DNA of 64,000 bases from CAWDXG01 sp963822115 (lineage in GTDB: Bacteria > Myxococcota_A > Polyangia > Polyangiales > Polyangiaceae), in assembly GCA_963822115.1 (NCBI GenBank), contig CAWGGM010000018.1, forward strand, positions 182,811 to 246,810. The letters run 5' to 3'. Below the pieces are notes generated by a model, which worked only from the letters and a program-made list of their open reading frames with translations, was not told the DNA's origin and did not search any database. Below, in pieces: positions 55,000 through 63,567 of the stretch (position 1 is its first letter; each line of letters opens with the position of its first letter). Made by a program: the position numbers and the translations under genes.

Positions 55000-55183
55000 G
55001 GATCACGGAGCCGATCAGGATGGCGAGCGCCGTGTTCTGGTCCTCTTCGATTTCCTTCCTCAGCGAGAAGGGCGTGACCAGCTTGATGATCAGGAAGCTC
55101 GCCGCGAACATCACGATGCCGATCAGCGAGTAGACGATCGACGCGACCAGCGCTTTGACGAAAGGAACCCAGGTGATTGCCAT
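54959..55183 (-). CDS. DUF350 family membrane protein
   Basis: A 74-residue protein with two hydrophobic segments (VASIVYSLIGIVMFAASFLI, then ALAILIGSVILGLSIIIAAA) separated by a polar loop RKEIEEDQNTA, the DUF350 (YjfL-type) signature. A longer open frame extends upstream without similarity; the ATG at 55183 gives exactly one DUF350 unit. DUF350 genes are often beside spermidine synthase-like genes, as here, but their function is not established. Confidence 0.85.
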   Translation of the reverse strand: MAITWVPFVKALVASIVYSLIGIVMFAASFLIIKLVTPFSLRKEIEEDQNTALAILIGSVILGLSIIIAAAIGG

Positions 55184-55349
55184 GCCGCCGCTCTTCCCCT
55201 CGAAGTCTCCCGGCGCCATGGTTAGCACGAACGGGCGGCGTCGGGCGACCCCGTCGGGGCGGCTGGGCCGGTAGCCGAAGCACTTTTCGCGCATTTTTCG
55301 GACTCGGGCCAGGGTTCGGCTAAGCTCGTCGCTGCGAGGCACCCCCCTC

Positions 55350-56156
55350 ATGTTGGTCATGTTGGGTCCCCCGTTCGAGGGGACCGACGCCCAGTATGCT
55401 CGGCTCGCCCAGGTGACAGGCCTGGTCGCCTACGAGCTCAAGACGCGCATCCGGCCCGGTTCGTGGGGGGTCGTGCGCTCGCTGGCCGACGCGGCCCAGG
55501 CCCAGCAGCTCGGACAGGCGATCCAGGCCCAGGGCTTCCGCGTGGCCGTGCTCGATGCGCAGCTGATCTACGAGCCGTCCCGTAGAACGGCCATTTTGCA
55601 CGGTCTCCGCCTCGAGCCCGGGCAAATGGTGCTGGAACTGAGCGAGCGCAGCATTCCGGTGCCCTACGCCGGCTTGCTGGTGATCGTCCGCGGCGAGGTG
55701 CAGATGGGAATGCGCCCGGTGCCGCGCTCGACGCGATCCAGTGCGACGTTCCGCGCGGTGGTCCCCAGCGCCAGCGATGTCGCCGTGTTCCGCGAGAACA
55801 TGCCGTCGGGGGAGTTCGACGCCTACGCCGCGGCGGATCTGCACTTCGTCACCGTTCCGTGGATCGCGCGCGTGGATGCCCGGTCCTTCCCGTTCGAGAG
55901 CCTGGGGTTCAGCTCCGAAAACCCCGCGCAGGCGCTGGATCAGCTGGCCGACGCCTTGGCCCAACGTGCTGGTGTCCGGGTGGACCGCAGCAGCCACGTC
56001 TCCAGCGTCTCGTCATTCGCGTCGCCGGGCCCGGTACGCACCGCGTCACCCGTGCCCGGTGGGCCCGCTCCGCCCAGGGTGCCGCGCGAAGGAGACGAGC
56101 GATTCGAGGGCTATTCGCGGCTCGTCGGCGAAGCCGAGCGCCAGACCCGCGGCTAG
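55350..56156 (+). CDS. Conserved-looking protein of unknown function
   Basis: A 268-residue protein without a signal peptide or membrane segment. It begins MLVMLGPPFEGTDAQYARLA, with a phosphate-loop-unlike Gly-rich start, then a beta/alpha-rich region (GQAIQAQGFRVAVLDAQLIY) to about residue 220. The C-terminus is Pro/Ser/Gly-rich. Codon use matches the neighbours. It is divergent from DUF350 and followed by the PEGA-type gene 65 bp later. I do not recognise a family. Confidence 0.7.
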   Translation: MLVMLGPPFEGTDAQYARLAQVTGLVAYELKTRIRPGSWGVVRSLADAAQAQQLGQAIQAQGFRVAVLDAQLIYEPSRRTAILHGLRLEPGQMVLELSERSIPVPYAGLLVIVRGEVQMGMRPVPRSTRSSATFRAVVPSASDVAVFRENMPSGEFDAYAAADLHFVTVPWIARVDARSFPFESLGFSSENPAQALDQLADALAQRAGVRVDRSSHVSSVSSFASPGPVRTASPVPGGPAPPRVPREGDERFEGYSRLVGEAERQTRG

Positions 56157-56220
56157 TTCGCCAGGATCGGGACAAACTGGTTACGGGACCGAAAAGAACC
56201 GATGCTAGGATAGCGACACC

Positions 56221-57261
56221 TTGAAGTCGCAAGCTTTTCTCCGTCCGGGTTTCAGGGCGCTGGCGCTCGGTATAGCCCTGGGCATGGGCACGATTACGGC
56301 GTCGCCGCCGGCGTTCGCACAGTCCCGACACGAGCTCGCCAAAGCGCGTGCCGCCTACCGCCAGGGCGTGAGCCTCGAGGCGGCTGGTGACTGGGCCGGT
56401 GCGCTGGCGAAGTTCGAGCAGGTCGCGCAGGTCAAGCGCACCCCGCAGGTCCAGTTCCACATCGCGCGCTGCAAGGAGAACCTCGGCCGCCTGAACGAGG
56501 CGCTCGGCGACTACCGGATGGCGGAGTACCAGGCCAAGCAGAAGAAGGCCAAGGAGCTCCACCAGATCACCAAGGCGCGCGAGGCGCTCGAAGCGCGGAT
56601 TCCCAAGCTCATCATCACGCTCGGCGCGGGGGCCGAGTCGGCGGAGGTTTCGCTGGACGGCGTGCAGCTGGGCGAAGCGAAGCTCGGCAACCAGGTCTCT
56701 GTCGATCCGGGGTCGCACCACATCGTGGTCACGCTGTCGAACAACAAGCAGTTCAACAAGGACGTGACGGTCAAGGAGGGCGAGACGAAGAACGTCGAGC
56801 TCGTGCCTCCCGCGGATCTGCTGCAGAAGCCGTCGCCCGAGACGCCCTCGCCGGCCGAGCTGCCGCCGGAAGAAAAGCCGACGAAGAAGCCCGAGAAGCA
56901 CGCTTCGGCCGCGCCCTGGATCATCGGTGGGGTGGGCGTCGCGAGTCTGGCGGCGTCAGGCGTCTTCTACGCGCTCAGGGCAAGTGCCAAGAGCGACCTG
57001 CAGAGCGGCTGCCACGGCAACATCTGCCCGGAGAGCCTCAAGAGCACCGGCGACAAGGGCAAGCTCTACTCCACGCTGTCGCCGGTCATGCTTGGCGTGG
57101 GCGTCGTCGGTGTCGGTGTCGCCGTGATCATGCTGGCGACGGGCGGTTCGTCGTCGCCCAAGGCCGACAAGGAGACCGACTCGGCTTCCCGGCGCGGCGT
57201 GCGCGTGGACGTGGTGCAGACCTCTTCGCTTACTGGAGTCAATGTTGTCGGACGATTCTAG
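56221..57261 (+). CDS. TPR/PEGA-type envelope protein
   Basis: A 346-residue exported protein starting at a TTG, which gives a full signal peptide (cleavage after AFA, near residue 33). TPR-like helices follow (YRQGVSLEAAGDWAGALAKF), then a coiled-coil, a PEGA-like beta domain (EVSLDGVQLGEAKLGNQVSV) and a Pro/Glu/Lys linker. Two hydrophobic segments at the C-terminus (WIIGGVGVASLAASGVFYAL, then VMLGVGVVGVGVAVIMLA) flank a disulfide-like CHGNIC loop. This build is common in myxobacteria and probably structural. Its last 20 bp overlap the next gene. Confidence 0.85.
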   Translation: MKSQAFLRPGFRALALGIALGMGTITASPPAFAQSRHELAKARAAYRQGVSLEAAGDWAGALAKFEQVAQVKRTPQVQFHIARCKENLGRLNEALGDYRMAEYQAKQKKAKELHQITKAREALEARIPKLIITLGAGAESAEVSLDGVQLGEAKLGNQVSVDPGSHHIVVTLSNNKQFNKDVTVKEGETKNVELVPPADLLQKPSPETPSPAELPPEEKPTKKPEKHASAAPWIIGGVGVASLAASGVFYALRASAKSDLQSGCHGNICPESLKSTGDKGKLYSTLSPVMLGVGVVGVGVAVIMLATGGSSSPKADKETDSASRRGVRVDVVQTSSLTGVNVVGRF

Positions 57262-58576
57262 AGACTCGCGGCATCGCTGGCGCGTGCGGCGCTGGTCCGC
57301 CGTGATTGGTGCGGTGGTCATCGTTGGCGGTTACGTCGGTTGCGGCTTTCCGAAATACACGTACGACGACAACGCCTTCTACGAGGCTGGCACCGGAACC
57401 GGCGGCAGCGCTGGGTTCGCTGGCAGCAGTGGATCCGGCGGCAGCGGCGCGATCGGCGGTTCGGATGCGTCCGTCGGTGGTTCGAGCGGCAGCGGCGGCG
57501 CAACGGGCGGCAGCGGCGGCGCGACGGGCGGCAGCGGCGGCGCGACGGGCGGCAGCGGCGGCGCGACGGGCGGCAGCGGCGGCGCGACGGGCGGCAGCGG
57601 CGGAAGCACCGGTGGCGAGAACTGCACCAATGGCGTCGACGACAACGGCAACAACCTGATCGACTGCGCGGATCAGGGCTGCGCGAACGCCGGCTATGTC
57701 TGCCAGAGCATTCCTTCGGGCTGGCAGGGCCCGGTCGCGCTCTACACCGGGGACGCCGCCAAGAATCCGCCGCCGTGCGATGTGACCGGCAGCTACCAGA
57801 CCGCCGTGCTGTCGCGCTTCCTCGATCCAAGCGTGCCGGCACAGTGCCAGTGCAGCTGCGGCGCGGCGAGCGGCGTGACGTGCGGCGCGCCGAGAGCGAA
57901 TCTGTACTCGGTCGCGTCGTGCGGGGCCGGCACCAGCGTCGGACTCGACTTCGCCGCGGGCAACTTCAATCCGGGCGACTGCGTCCACTTCACGCAGCCT
58001 GCCGACGCGGGGACGTTCACGAGCGTGAGCGCCAACGTGCCTAGCCCCGTCCAGGCGACGGGCGGCTCGTGTGCGGCGAGCAAGGTCCAGGTGACCAAGC
58101 CCTCGCCGTGGAAGGACAAGGCGGTGGCCTGCGCATTGCCGAGCTCGGGCTGGAAGGCCGGGGGCTGCAACGCCTCGCAGGTCTGTGTGCCGCCGCCCCC
58201 GTCCGGTTTCGCCAACACCTGCATCTACAAGACCGGCGATGTCGCCTGTCCGTCGACGGGTCTGTTCTCGACCAAGAAGGTCGTCTACGACAACTCGCCG
58301 GCCAGCGACACGCGCGACTGCACCGCGTGCACCTGCGGCGCGCCGTCGGGCAATTGTTCGGGCACGGTGGACCTGTGGTCGACGGCGACCTGCAGCGGAA
58401 ACCCGGACACCAGCGTCGATCTGGCGGGGAACTGCAAGCCGTTCGCGTCGACGAACACGCTCTATTCGAGGTACACGATCGACTCCGCCCAGCCCAACGT
58501 GAAGTGCGCTTCGGGCGGCGGTCAGCCCACCGGCTCCGTGACGGGCGCCAATCCGACCACGTTCTGCTGCAAGTGA
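57242..58576 (+). CDS. Cysteine-rich lipoprotein with GGATGGS repeat linker
   Basis: A 444-residue predicted lipoprotein. The N-terminus has a basic stretch, a hydrophobic core and lipobox YVGC near residue 34. A linker with five copies of GGATGGS follows, then NGVDDNGNNLIDCADQGC, a Ca-binding-like motif found in myxobacterial surface proteins. About 20 cysteines are spread over the C-terminal 300 residues, so disulfides are likely. No catalytic motif is seen. The ATG overlaps the previous gene by 20 bp. An in-frame start is supported by the lipoprotein signal. Confidence 0.82.
   Translation: MLSDDSRDSRHRWRVRRWSAVIGAVVIVGGYVGCGFPKYTYDDNAFYEAGTGTGGSAGFAGSSGSGGSGAIGGSDASVGGSSGSGGATGGSGGATGGSGGATGGSGGATGGSGGATGGSGGSTGGENCTNGVDDNGNNLIDCADQGCANAGYVCQSIPSGWQGPVALYTGDAAKNPPPCDVTGSYQTAVLSRFLDPSVPAQCQCSCGAASGVTCGAPRANLYSVASCGAGTSVGLDFAAGNFNPGDCVHFTQPADAGTFTSVSANVPSPVQATGGSCAASKVQVTKPSPWKDKAVACALPSSGWKAGGCNASQVCVPPPPSGFANTCIYKTGDVACPSTGLFSTKKVVYDNSPASDTRDCTACTCGAPSGNCSGTVDLWSTATCSGNPDTSVDLAGNCKPFASTNTLYSRYTIDSAQPNVKCASGGGQPTGSVTGANPTTFCCK
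57494..57598 (+). repeat. Five 21-bp tandem repeats encoding GGATGGS
   Basis: Five copies of a 21-bp unit run head to tail; only the first has an A in place of G (gcaacg against gcgacg). They encode the linker of the cysteine-rich lipoprotein in frame. A degenerate sixth unit (GGSTGGE) follows. Confidence 0.9.
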
Positions 58577-58646
58577 GTCCCCGCGGCGCGCCGCGCGAGG
58601 GGTCCGCGGTTTGACGCGCGCGCGTGCGGGTGCACTGTAGCCTCCC

Positions 58647-60272
58647 GTGTCGCTGTCACGCCGCGAGATGCTGACGCTGCTGCTCGGCGCGCCCCTGGCC
58701 GCCGAAGCCTGCCAGCGCGTCCGCGCGCGCTCGATTCCCGGCGAAGTGCGCGGCGCGGCCATGCCCGTGGGTCACCGGCTCAGGCGCGCGACGGTGGAGC
58801 ACGCCAGCGGGCCGGCGAAGCACGTGCGCGTGGCGATCATCGGCTCGGGCCCGAGCGGGCTCAGCGCCGCCTGGCGCCTCGAGCGGCTGGGCGAGCAGGA
58901 CTTCGTGGTGTTCGACCTGGAGCCGAAGGTCGGCGGCACGTCCACCTACGGCACCGACGGCGTGGTGCCGTACCCGTGGGGCGCGCACTACGTACCCGCA
59001 CCCACGCGCGACAACCCCGCGCTGATCGCGCTGCTCGACGAGCTGGGCGTGCTCATGCAAGTACCGCCCGGCGCCGAGCCGCGCGTGAAGGAAGCGCGGC
59101 TGGTGCGCGCGCCGGAAGAGCGACTGTTCATCGGCGGCGCCTGGCACCAGGGCCTGTTCCCCTACGAAGGCGCGCCCAGGCAGACCTTCGACGAATTGAA
59201 GCGCTTCAACCGCGAAGTCGACCACTGGGTGCGCTGGCGCGACGCGCAAGGCCGGCGCGCCTTCACCATCCCCATGCACCGGTGCTCCGACGACGCCGAA
59301 GTGACCGCGCTCGATCGCATGACCGCCGCCGAGTGGGTCAAGCAGAAAGGCTTCACCTCGAAGCCCATGCACTGGTACCTGGAGTACGCCTGCCGCGACG
59401 ACTACGGGCTCACGCTCGAGACGACCAGCGCCTGGGCGCTGCTCTTCTACTTCTGCGCGCGCGTGCCGGAGCCGGGCAAGGACTCGGAGCCGTTCATCGT
59501 GTGGCCGGAAGGCAACGGACACCTGGTCCGGCACCTGGCCGGCATCGCCGGCAAGCGCGTCAAGCTCGGGCATCTCGTCACCGACGTGGTGCCGCACGAG
59601 GACAACGTCGAACTCGGCGTGCACGACGTGAAGGCCGGCACGCTCCAGCGCTACGTTGCCGACTACCTGATCTTCGCGATCCCCAAGTTCATCGTGCCGC
59701 ACATCTACCGGCCGTGGCGGGAAAAGCCTCCGCCGCACCTCGACGACTTCGACTACGGCGTTTGGATGGTCGCCAACATGCACCTGTCCAAGCGCCCGAC
59801 GAGCAAAGGCTTCCCGTTCGCGTGGGACAACGTGCTCTACGACAGCCCCGCGCTCGGCTACGTCGTCGCCACGCACCAGCGCCTCGTCGATCACGGCCCC
59901 AGCGTGTGGACCTACTACCACCCCTTCGTCGATCACGACCCTGCCGTTGCGCGCGAGAAGCTCAAAGCCATCGACCACGCCGGCTTCTGCGACTCGATCG
60001 TCGGCGATCTGGCCCGCGCGCACGACGGTCTCGAGAGCGCCATCGAGCGCATCGACGTGTACCGCTGGGGCCACGCCATGGTCAGCCCGCGCCCCGGCTT
60101 CATCTGGGGACCGGCTCGTCGCAGGGCAGCAGAGCCCGAAGGCCGCGTCCACTTCGCCCACTCCGATCTGTCCGGCCTCGCGCTGTTCGAAGAAGCGCAG
60201 GACCGCGGCATTCGCGCCGCCGAACAGATCCTGCGTGACATGGGGCGACAGTTCGAGTCGCTCGTCGACTGA
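58647..60272 (+). CDS. Tat-exported lipoprotein FAD oxidoreductase (amine-oxidase-like)
   Basis: A 541-residue flavoprotein. The N-terminus MSLSRREMLTLLLGAPLAAE has a twin-arginine motif (SRREML) followed by a lipobox EAC near residue 22, so it is probably exported folded and lipid-anchored. The FAD Rossmann motif VAIIGSGPSGLSAAWRLERL lies near residue 62. The GG motif in KVGGTSTYG and GAHYVPAP follow, as in flavin amine oxidases and phytoene-desaturase relatives. The C-terminal flavin loop is SDLSGLALFEEA. Substrate unknown. GTG at 58647 is used. Confidence 0.86.
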   Translation: MSLSRREMLTLLLGAPLAAEACQRVRARSIPGEVRGAAMPVGHRLRRATVEHASGPAKHVRVAIIGSGPSGLSAAWRLERLGEQDFVVFDLEPKVGGTSTYGTDGVVPYPWGAHYVPAPTRDNPALIALLDELGVLMQVPPGAEPRVKEARLVRAPEERLFIGGAWHQGLFPYEGAPRQTFDELKRFNREVDHWVRWRDAQGRRAFTIPMHRCSDDAEVTALDRMTAAEWVKQKGFTSKPMHWYLEYACRDDYGLTLETTSAWALLFYFCARVPEPGKDSEPFIVWPEGNGHLVRHLAGIAGKRVKLGHLVTDVVPHEDNVELGVHDVKAGTLQRYVADYLIFAIPKFIVPHIYRPWREKPPPHLDDFDYGVWMVANMHLSKRPTSKGFPFAWDNVLYDSPALGYVVATHQRLVDHGPSVWTYYHPFVDHDPAVAREKLKAIDHAGFCDSIVGDLARAHDGLESAIERIDVYRWGHAMVSPRPGFIWGPARRRAAEPEGRVHFAHSDLSGLALFEEAQDRGIRAAEQILRDMGRQFESLVD

Positions 60273-60290
60273 CGGGGACGTTGGGCCCCC

Positions 60291-60312
60291 GGCCGGGCGC
60301 GGGCGCCCGGCC
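60291..60312 (+). terminator. GC-rich hairpin after the flavin oxidoreductase gene
   Basis: A perfect 9-bp stem (GGCCGGGCG / CGCCCGGCC) with a 4-nt loop lies 18 bp after the stop. No U-run follows, so termination efficiency is uncertain. Confidence 0.5.
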
Positions 60313-60392
60313 TTGGCGGGCCCGCGGCGTGCGCCCCGCGCGCCGCACCGTCCTACGTCGCACCGCCCGGGGGGCAACCCTGACCGGAGCAG

Positions 60393-60557
60393 CTATGCAC
60401 CCGCGTCACTATCGACCAGAGCCCATCGGCTGACTTCGCGCGCGAATGCCTCCAGGTCCGCCAGCCCCCGGGTGGCGGCGGCGAACACCATGTCCTGGTC
60501 CACGCCTGCGTAGCCGTGGGCGACGATGTTCCGGAGGCCGACGCGTCCGGCACGCCG
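60393..60557 (-). pseudogene. HepT-like HEPN toxin, C-terminal remnant
   Basis: The reverse strand reads about 54 residues after an in-frame TAG. They match the C-terminal half of HepT (DUF86) toxins of HepT/MntA systems: VGLRNIVAHGYAGVDQDMVF, with the RNase motif Rx4H as RNIVAH, then LADLEAFAREVSRW. The N-terminal helices are missing and no MntA antitoxin gene is adjacent, so this is a dead fragment. Its family is recognised with good confidence. Confidence 0.75.
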
Positions 60558-60624
60558 CTACTCTACCACTTTGGTGCGCAGGTCGGCGCTGCCGCGGCTG
60601 GCGCGGTGTTGTAGCCTTGGGGCG

Positions 60625-61743
60625 ATGACGACGGCCGCTCCTTCGCAGTTTGCCGACGCGAGTCCGGCGATGGGGCCGTGGCTGTGGGGGGCGCGGACGG
60701 ATCTGGCGATGTTCGTCGGCAGCGCGGCGCTGGCGTTGTCGCTCGTTGTCGTCGGGCACGCGACGGGGCTCAGCGACAAGGCGCTGCCGGAGTGGGGGTG
60801 GGTCGCGTTCGTGCTGTCGATCGACGTGGCGCACGTGTGGTCGATGCTGTACCGGACGTATCTGGATGGCGAGGAGCTGCGCGCACACCGCCTCCGCTAC
60901 TTCGGGATTCCGCTGCTCTGTTATCTGGCGGGCGTCGCGGTCTACACGCAGGGCTCGCTGATGTTCTGGCGCGTGCTGGCCTACATCGCGCTGTTCCACT
61001 TCGTGCGGCAGCAGGTGGGGTGGGTGGCGGTGTACCGGGCGCGGTCGGGGCGGCGCGGCGGGCTCGACCGCGTGATCGACGATGCGGCGGTGTACGCGAG
61101 CACGCTGTACCCGGTGGTGTACTGGCACGCGCATCTCGCCAGCTCGCGCTTCGCGTGGTTCGTGCAGGGCGACTTCGTGAACGTGTCGGGGTACGCGGCG
61201 GCGGTGCTGCCCTTCGTGAAGGTGCTGTGGGTTGCTGCGCTGGCGGCCTTCGCGGTCCGACAGATCGTGCTCTGGGCAAAGACCGGCACGCTGCAGCTCG
61301 GCAAGAGCCTCGTCGTCGCGACCACGGCGGCGATCTGGTACGTCGGCATCGTCGGCACCAACAGCGACTTCGACTTCACCGTGACGAACGTGATCGTCCA
61401 CGGCGTGCCGTACTTCGCGCTGCTCTGGTTCTACTCACGCGAGCGCAAGAAGGACGCGCCCGGCTCGCTCGGCTCGCAGATCATCGCGGGCGGCGTCGCG
61501 GCGTTCCTGGGCGTCCTCCTCTTGTGTGCGTTCGCCGAGGAGATGGCGTGGGACAAACTCGTCTGGCACGACCGCGCCTGGCTGTTCGGCTCGGGCATCC
61601 AGCTCCGCGGGCTCGTGCTCGCGCTGCTCGTCCCGCTGCTCGCCCTGCCGCAGGCCACCCACTACGTTCTCGACGGTATGCTCTGGCGCCGCAAGGACAC
61701 GCGCAGGTTGCCGGCGCAGCGACGGGCGCTCGGGTTTCGCTGA
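60625..61743 (+). CDS. Multi-pass membrane protein, function unknown
   Basis: A 372-residue membrane protein with about nine hydrophobic segments. Polar conserved-looking patches sit inside or near the membrane: SIDVAHVWSMLYRTYLDGEE, ALFHFVRQQVGW, HYVLDGMLWRR and several His residues. Histidine-containing membrane motifs occur in membrane hydroxylases and heme proteins, but the spacing fits none I can name. The ATG at 60625 matches the first hydrophobic segments; earlier in-frame codons give no signal. Confidence 0.78.
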   Translation: MTTAAPSQFADASPAMGPWLWGARTDLAMFVGSAALALSLVVVGHATGLSDKALPEWGWVAFVLSIDVAHVWSMLYRTYLDGEELRAHRLRYFGIPLLCYLAGVAVYTQGSLMFWRVLAYIALFHFVRQQVGWVAVYRARSGRRGGLDRVIDDAAVYASTLYPVVYWHAHLASSRFAWFVQGDFVNVSGYAAAVLPFVKVLWVAALAAFAVRQIVLWAKTGTLQLGKSLVVATTAAIWYVGIVGTNSDFDFTVTNVIVHGVPYFALLWFYSRERKKDAPGSLGSQIIAGGVAAFLGVLLLCAFAEEMAWDKLVWHDRAWLFGSGIQLRGLVLALLVPLLALPQATHYVLDGMLWRRKDTRRLPAQRRALGFR

Positions 61744-61886
61744 GGTTCTGCAGAGCGACGTCGTTTGCGCGGCCTCGACCCGCTTTGCCATGCTGCTCGC
61801 GGGAGCGAGAGCGGCGTGGACGACGCAATCGACGGCAGAATTGCGCCTGGGTTCGCCGGGTCGGTGGGGGGAGGCTGGGTGCATGC

Positions 61887-62616
61887 GTGCTGCCGGCGCT
61901 CTTCGGAGCGGGCGGCGCGCTCATGGGTTCGGCGTATGCTGGTCTCTCCGCCGCCGCAGTCGTGGCTGTCGCGTTCCCGGCGCTCTGGGTGCGCCAGCTC
62001 GGGCGCCGCGATCTGTGGGTGGCCGCCCTGGTCGGCACCATGTTCGCGGCCATGATGGCGTTCATGTTCGCCCCTGCGCTACGCGCTGTGACGGGACGCG
62101 TGCCGTCGCTGGGACTTGCCTCGGCGCGGCGCGAGGACGGCGTGTTCCACCTGCAAGAGCTGGCCCGGACCAGCCAGCTCTACGTGGGCGTCCCCACCAG
62201 GGTGCGCATCAGCAGCGGCCACTACGTGGACGATTTCCCGGTGGTTGCGCCGCTCGCCCCCGCCAGCTGGAAAGGGGCATCTCCCGTGCCTGCCTGGGGG
62301 TTTTGCCTGTCGAGGCAGGACAACGCGCGCAGGCGGAGCAGGAGTGCCGCCGGTGGTTCGCCCGCGGCGGTGGCCTGTGGCAGGCGCCGAGCTCGCGCAC
62401 CCCAACGATTCGATCTCCCTGCCCGAGCTTGTCGACAAGGCGAGCCAGGCTCGCGGCCTCGTCCAGAAGGCGGGGGCACCCGTGTTCGAGCGGTTCCCGG
62501 TCAGCGACTACTACGAGAACGTCTTCATGCCGCTGGTCGTTCTGCTCATCACGGCTCTGGGAGTGGGCATCGCGTCGCGCAGGCTCACTCGCACAGCTCC
62601 AGCGGCCGGTGAGTGA
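61887..62616 (+). pseudogene. Small membrane protein gene interrupted by frameshifts
   Basis: Three frames in succession read as one protein. From a GTG at 61887 come two hydrophobic segments (SAYAGLSAAAVVAVAFPALW, then WVAALVGTMFAAMMAFMFAP) and a soluble part to KGASPVPAWG. Near 62300 the sense continues in another frame (LPVEAGQRAQAEQECRRWF), and near 62385 in a third (ELAHPNDSISLPELVDKASQ), ending in a C-terminal hydrophobic segment FMPLVVLLITALGVGIA and the stop at 62616. The first break is at the homopolymer run GGGGGTTTT, so a sequence error is quite possible. Confidence 0.65.
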
Positions 62617-62760
62617 CCCGGATCTGCCCCCCGTCCGCCAAGGGACCGGGGTGCGGCAGCTGACGGCGATCAGCGCGAAGATCCCCGGCTTCCCCAGCAT
62701 CTGCAGCCGTCCCACGCCGTGGTTGCAGCCCGGCTCGCTGCGGTGTTACGCCTTGTCGCC

Positions 62761-63474
62761 ATGGACAAGGTGGTACGCGATGCGGCCGCCGCGGTGGCAG
62801 ACATTCCGGACGGGGCGACGATCCTGGCCGGTGGCTTCGGGCTGTGCGGCATTCCCGAGCTCTGCATCGCAGCTCTCCGCGACAAGGGCGTGAAGGATCT
62901 CGTCGTCGTCTCGAACAACTGTGGCGTCGACGATTTTGGTCTCGGGCTTCTTCTGGGTCCCAAGCAGATCAAGAAGATGGTCTCGAGCTACGTCGGCGAG
63001 AACAAGGAGTTCGAGCGGCAGTTCCTGTCGAACGAGCTCGAAGTGGAGCTGTGTCCGCAGGGCACGCTGGCCGAGCGGCTGCGTGCGGGTGGCGCGGGCA
63101 TCCCGGCCTTCTACACGCCGGCCGGCTACGGCACCAAGGTGGCCGAGGGCAAGGAGACGCGCGAGTTCGACGGCCGGCAGTACGTCATGGAACGCGGCAT
63201 CACCGGCGACTTCGCCATCGTCAAGGCGTGGAAGGCCGACCGCTACGGCAACCTGAAGTTCCGGCGCACCGCGCGGAACTTCAACCCGCTGTGCGCAATG
63301 GCCGGCAAGGTGACCATCGCCGAGGTGGAGGAGATCGTCGAGGTCGGGCAGCTCGACCCCGACGAGATCCACCTGCCGGGCATCTACGTGCAGCGCGTGG
63401 TGACCGGAAAGCACGAGAAGCGCATCGAGCGGCGCACGGTAAGGAAACCCGCGAGCGAAGCGAGCCCGCGATGA
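62761..63474 (+). CDS. scoA: 3-oxoacid CoA-transferase subunit A
   Basis: A 237-residue subunit of succinyl-CoA:3-ketoacid CoA-transferase, which moves CoA between succinate and acetoacetate. It shows ATILAGGFGLCGIPE, SNNCGVDDFGLGLLL, the KMVSSYVGENKEFERQ segment and FRRTARNFNP. It pairs with the B subunit, starting 93 bp downstream. The ATG at 62761 fits the family; the frame extends upstream without similarity. The final residues (RKPASEASPR) come from a repeat that runs into the 3' end. Confidence 0.94.
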   Translation: MDKVVRDAAAAVADIPDGATILAGGFGLCGIPELCIAALRDKGVKDLVVVSNNCGVDDFGLGLLLGPKQIKKMVSSYVGENKEFERQFLSNELEVELCPQGTLAERLRAGGAGIPAFYTPAGYGTKVAEGKETREFDGRQYVMERGITGDFAIVKAWKADRYGNLKFRRTARNFNPLCAMAGKVTIAEVEEIVEVGQLDPDEIHLPGIYVQRVVTGKHEKRIERRTVRKPASEASPR

Positions 63475-63520
63475 GCGAAGCGAGTCGCGTGAGGGGGGCT
63501 CGGGGGGCGGAGCCCTCCGG
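63448..63520. repeat. REP-like repeat and hairpin between scoA and scoB
   Basis: Two copies of GAGCGAAGCGAG (63453-63464 and 63473-63484) are followed by a hairpin with arms GGGCTC and GAGCCC (63496-63501 and 63510-63515), extendable to nine pairs with one G-U. The first copy lies inside the scoA coding end. This resembles short palindromic intergenic repeats seen in GC-rich genomes; other copies could not be checked. Confidence 0.55.
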
Positions 63521-63567
63521 GAGGATTACGGCGGGGGTGGGCGGGTGGGACATGGAGGAATCTTGAG

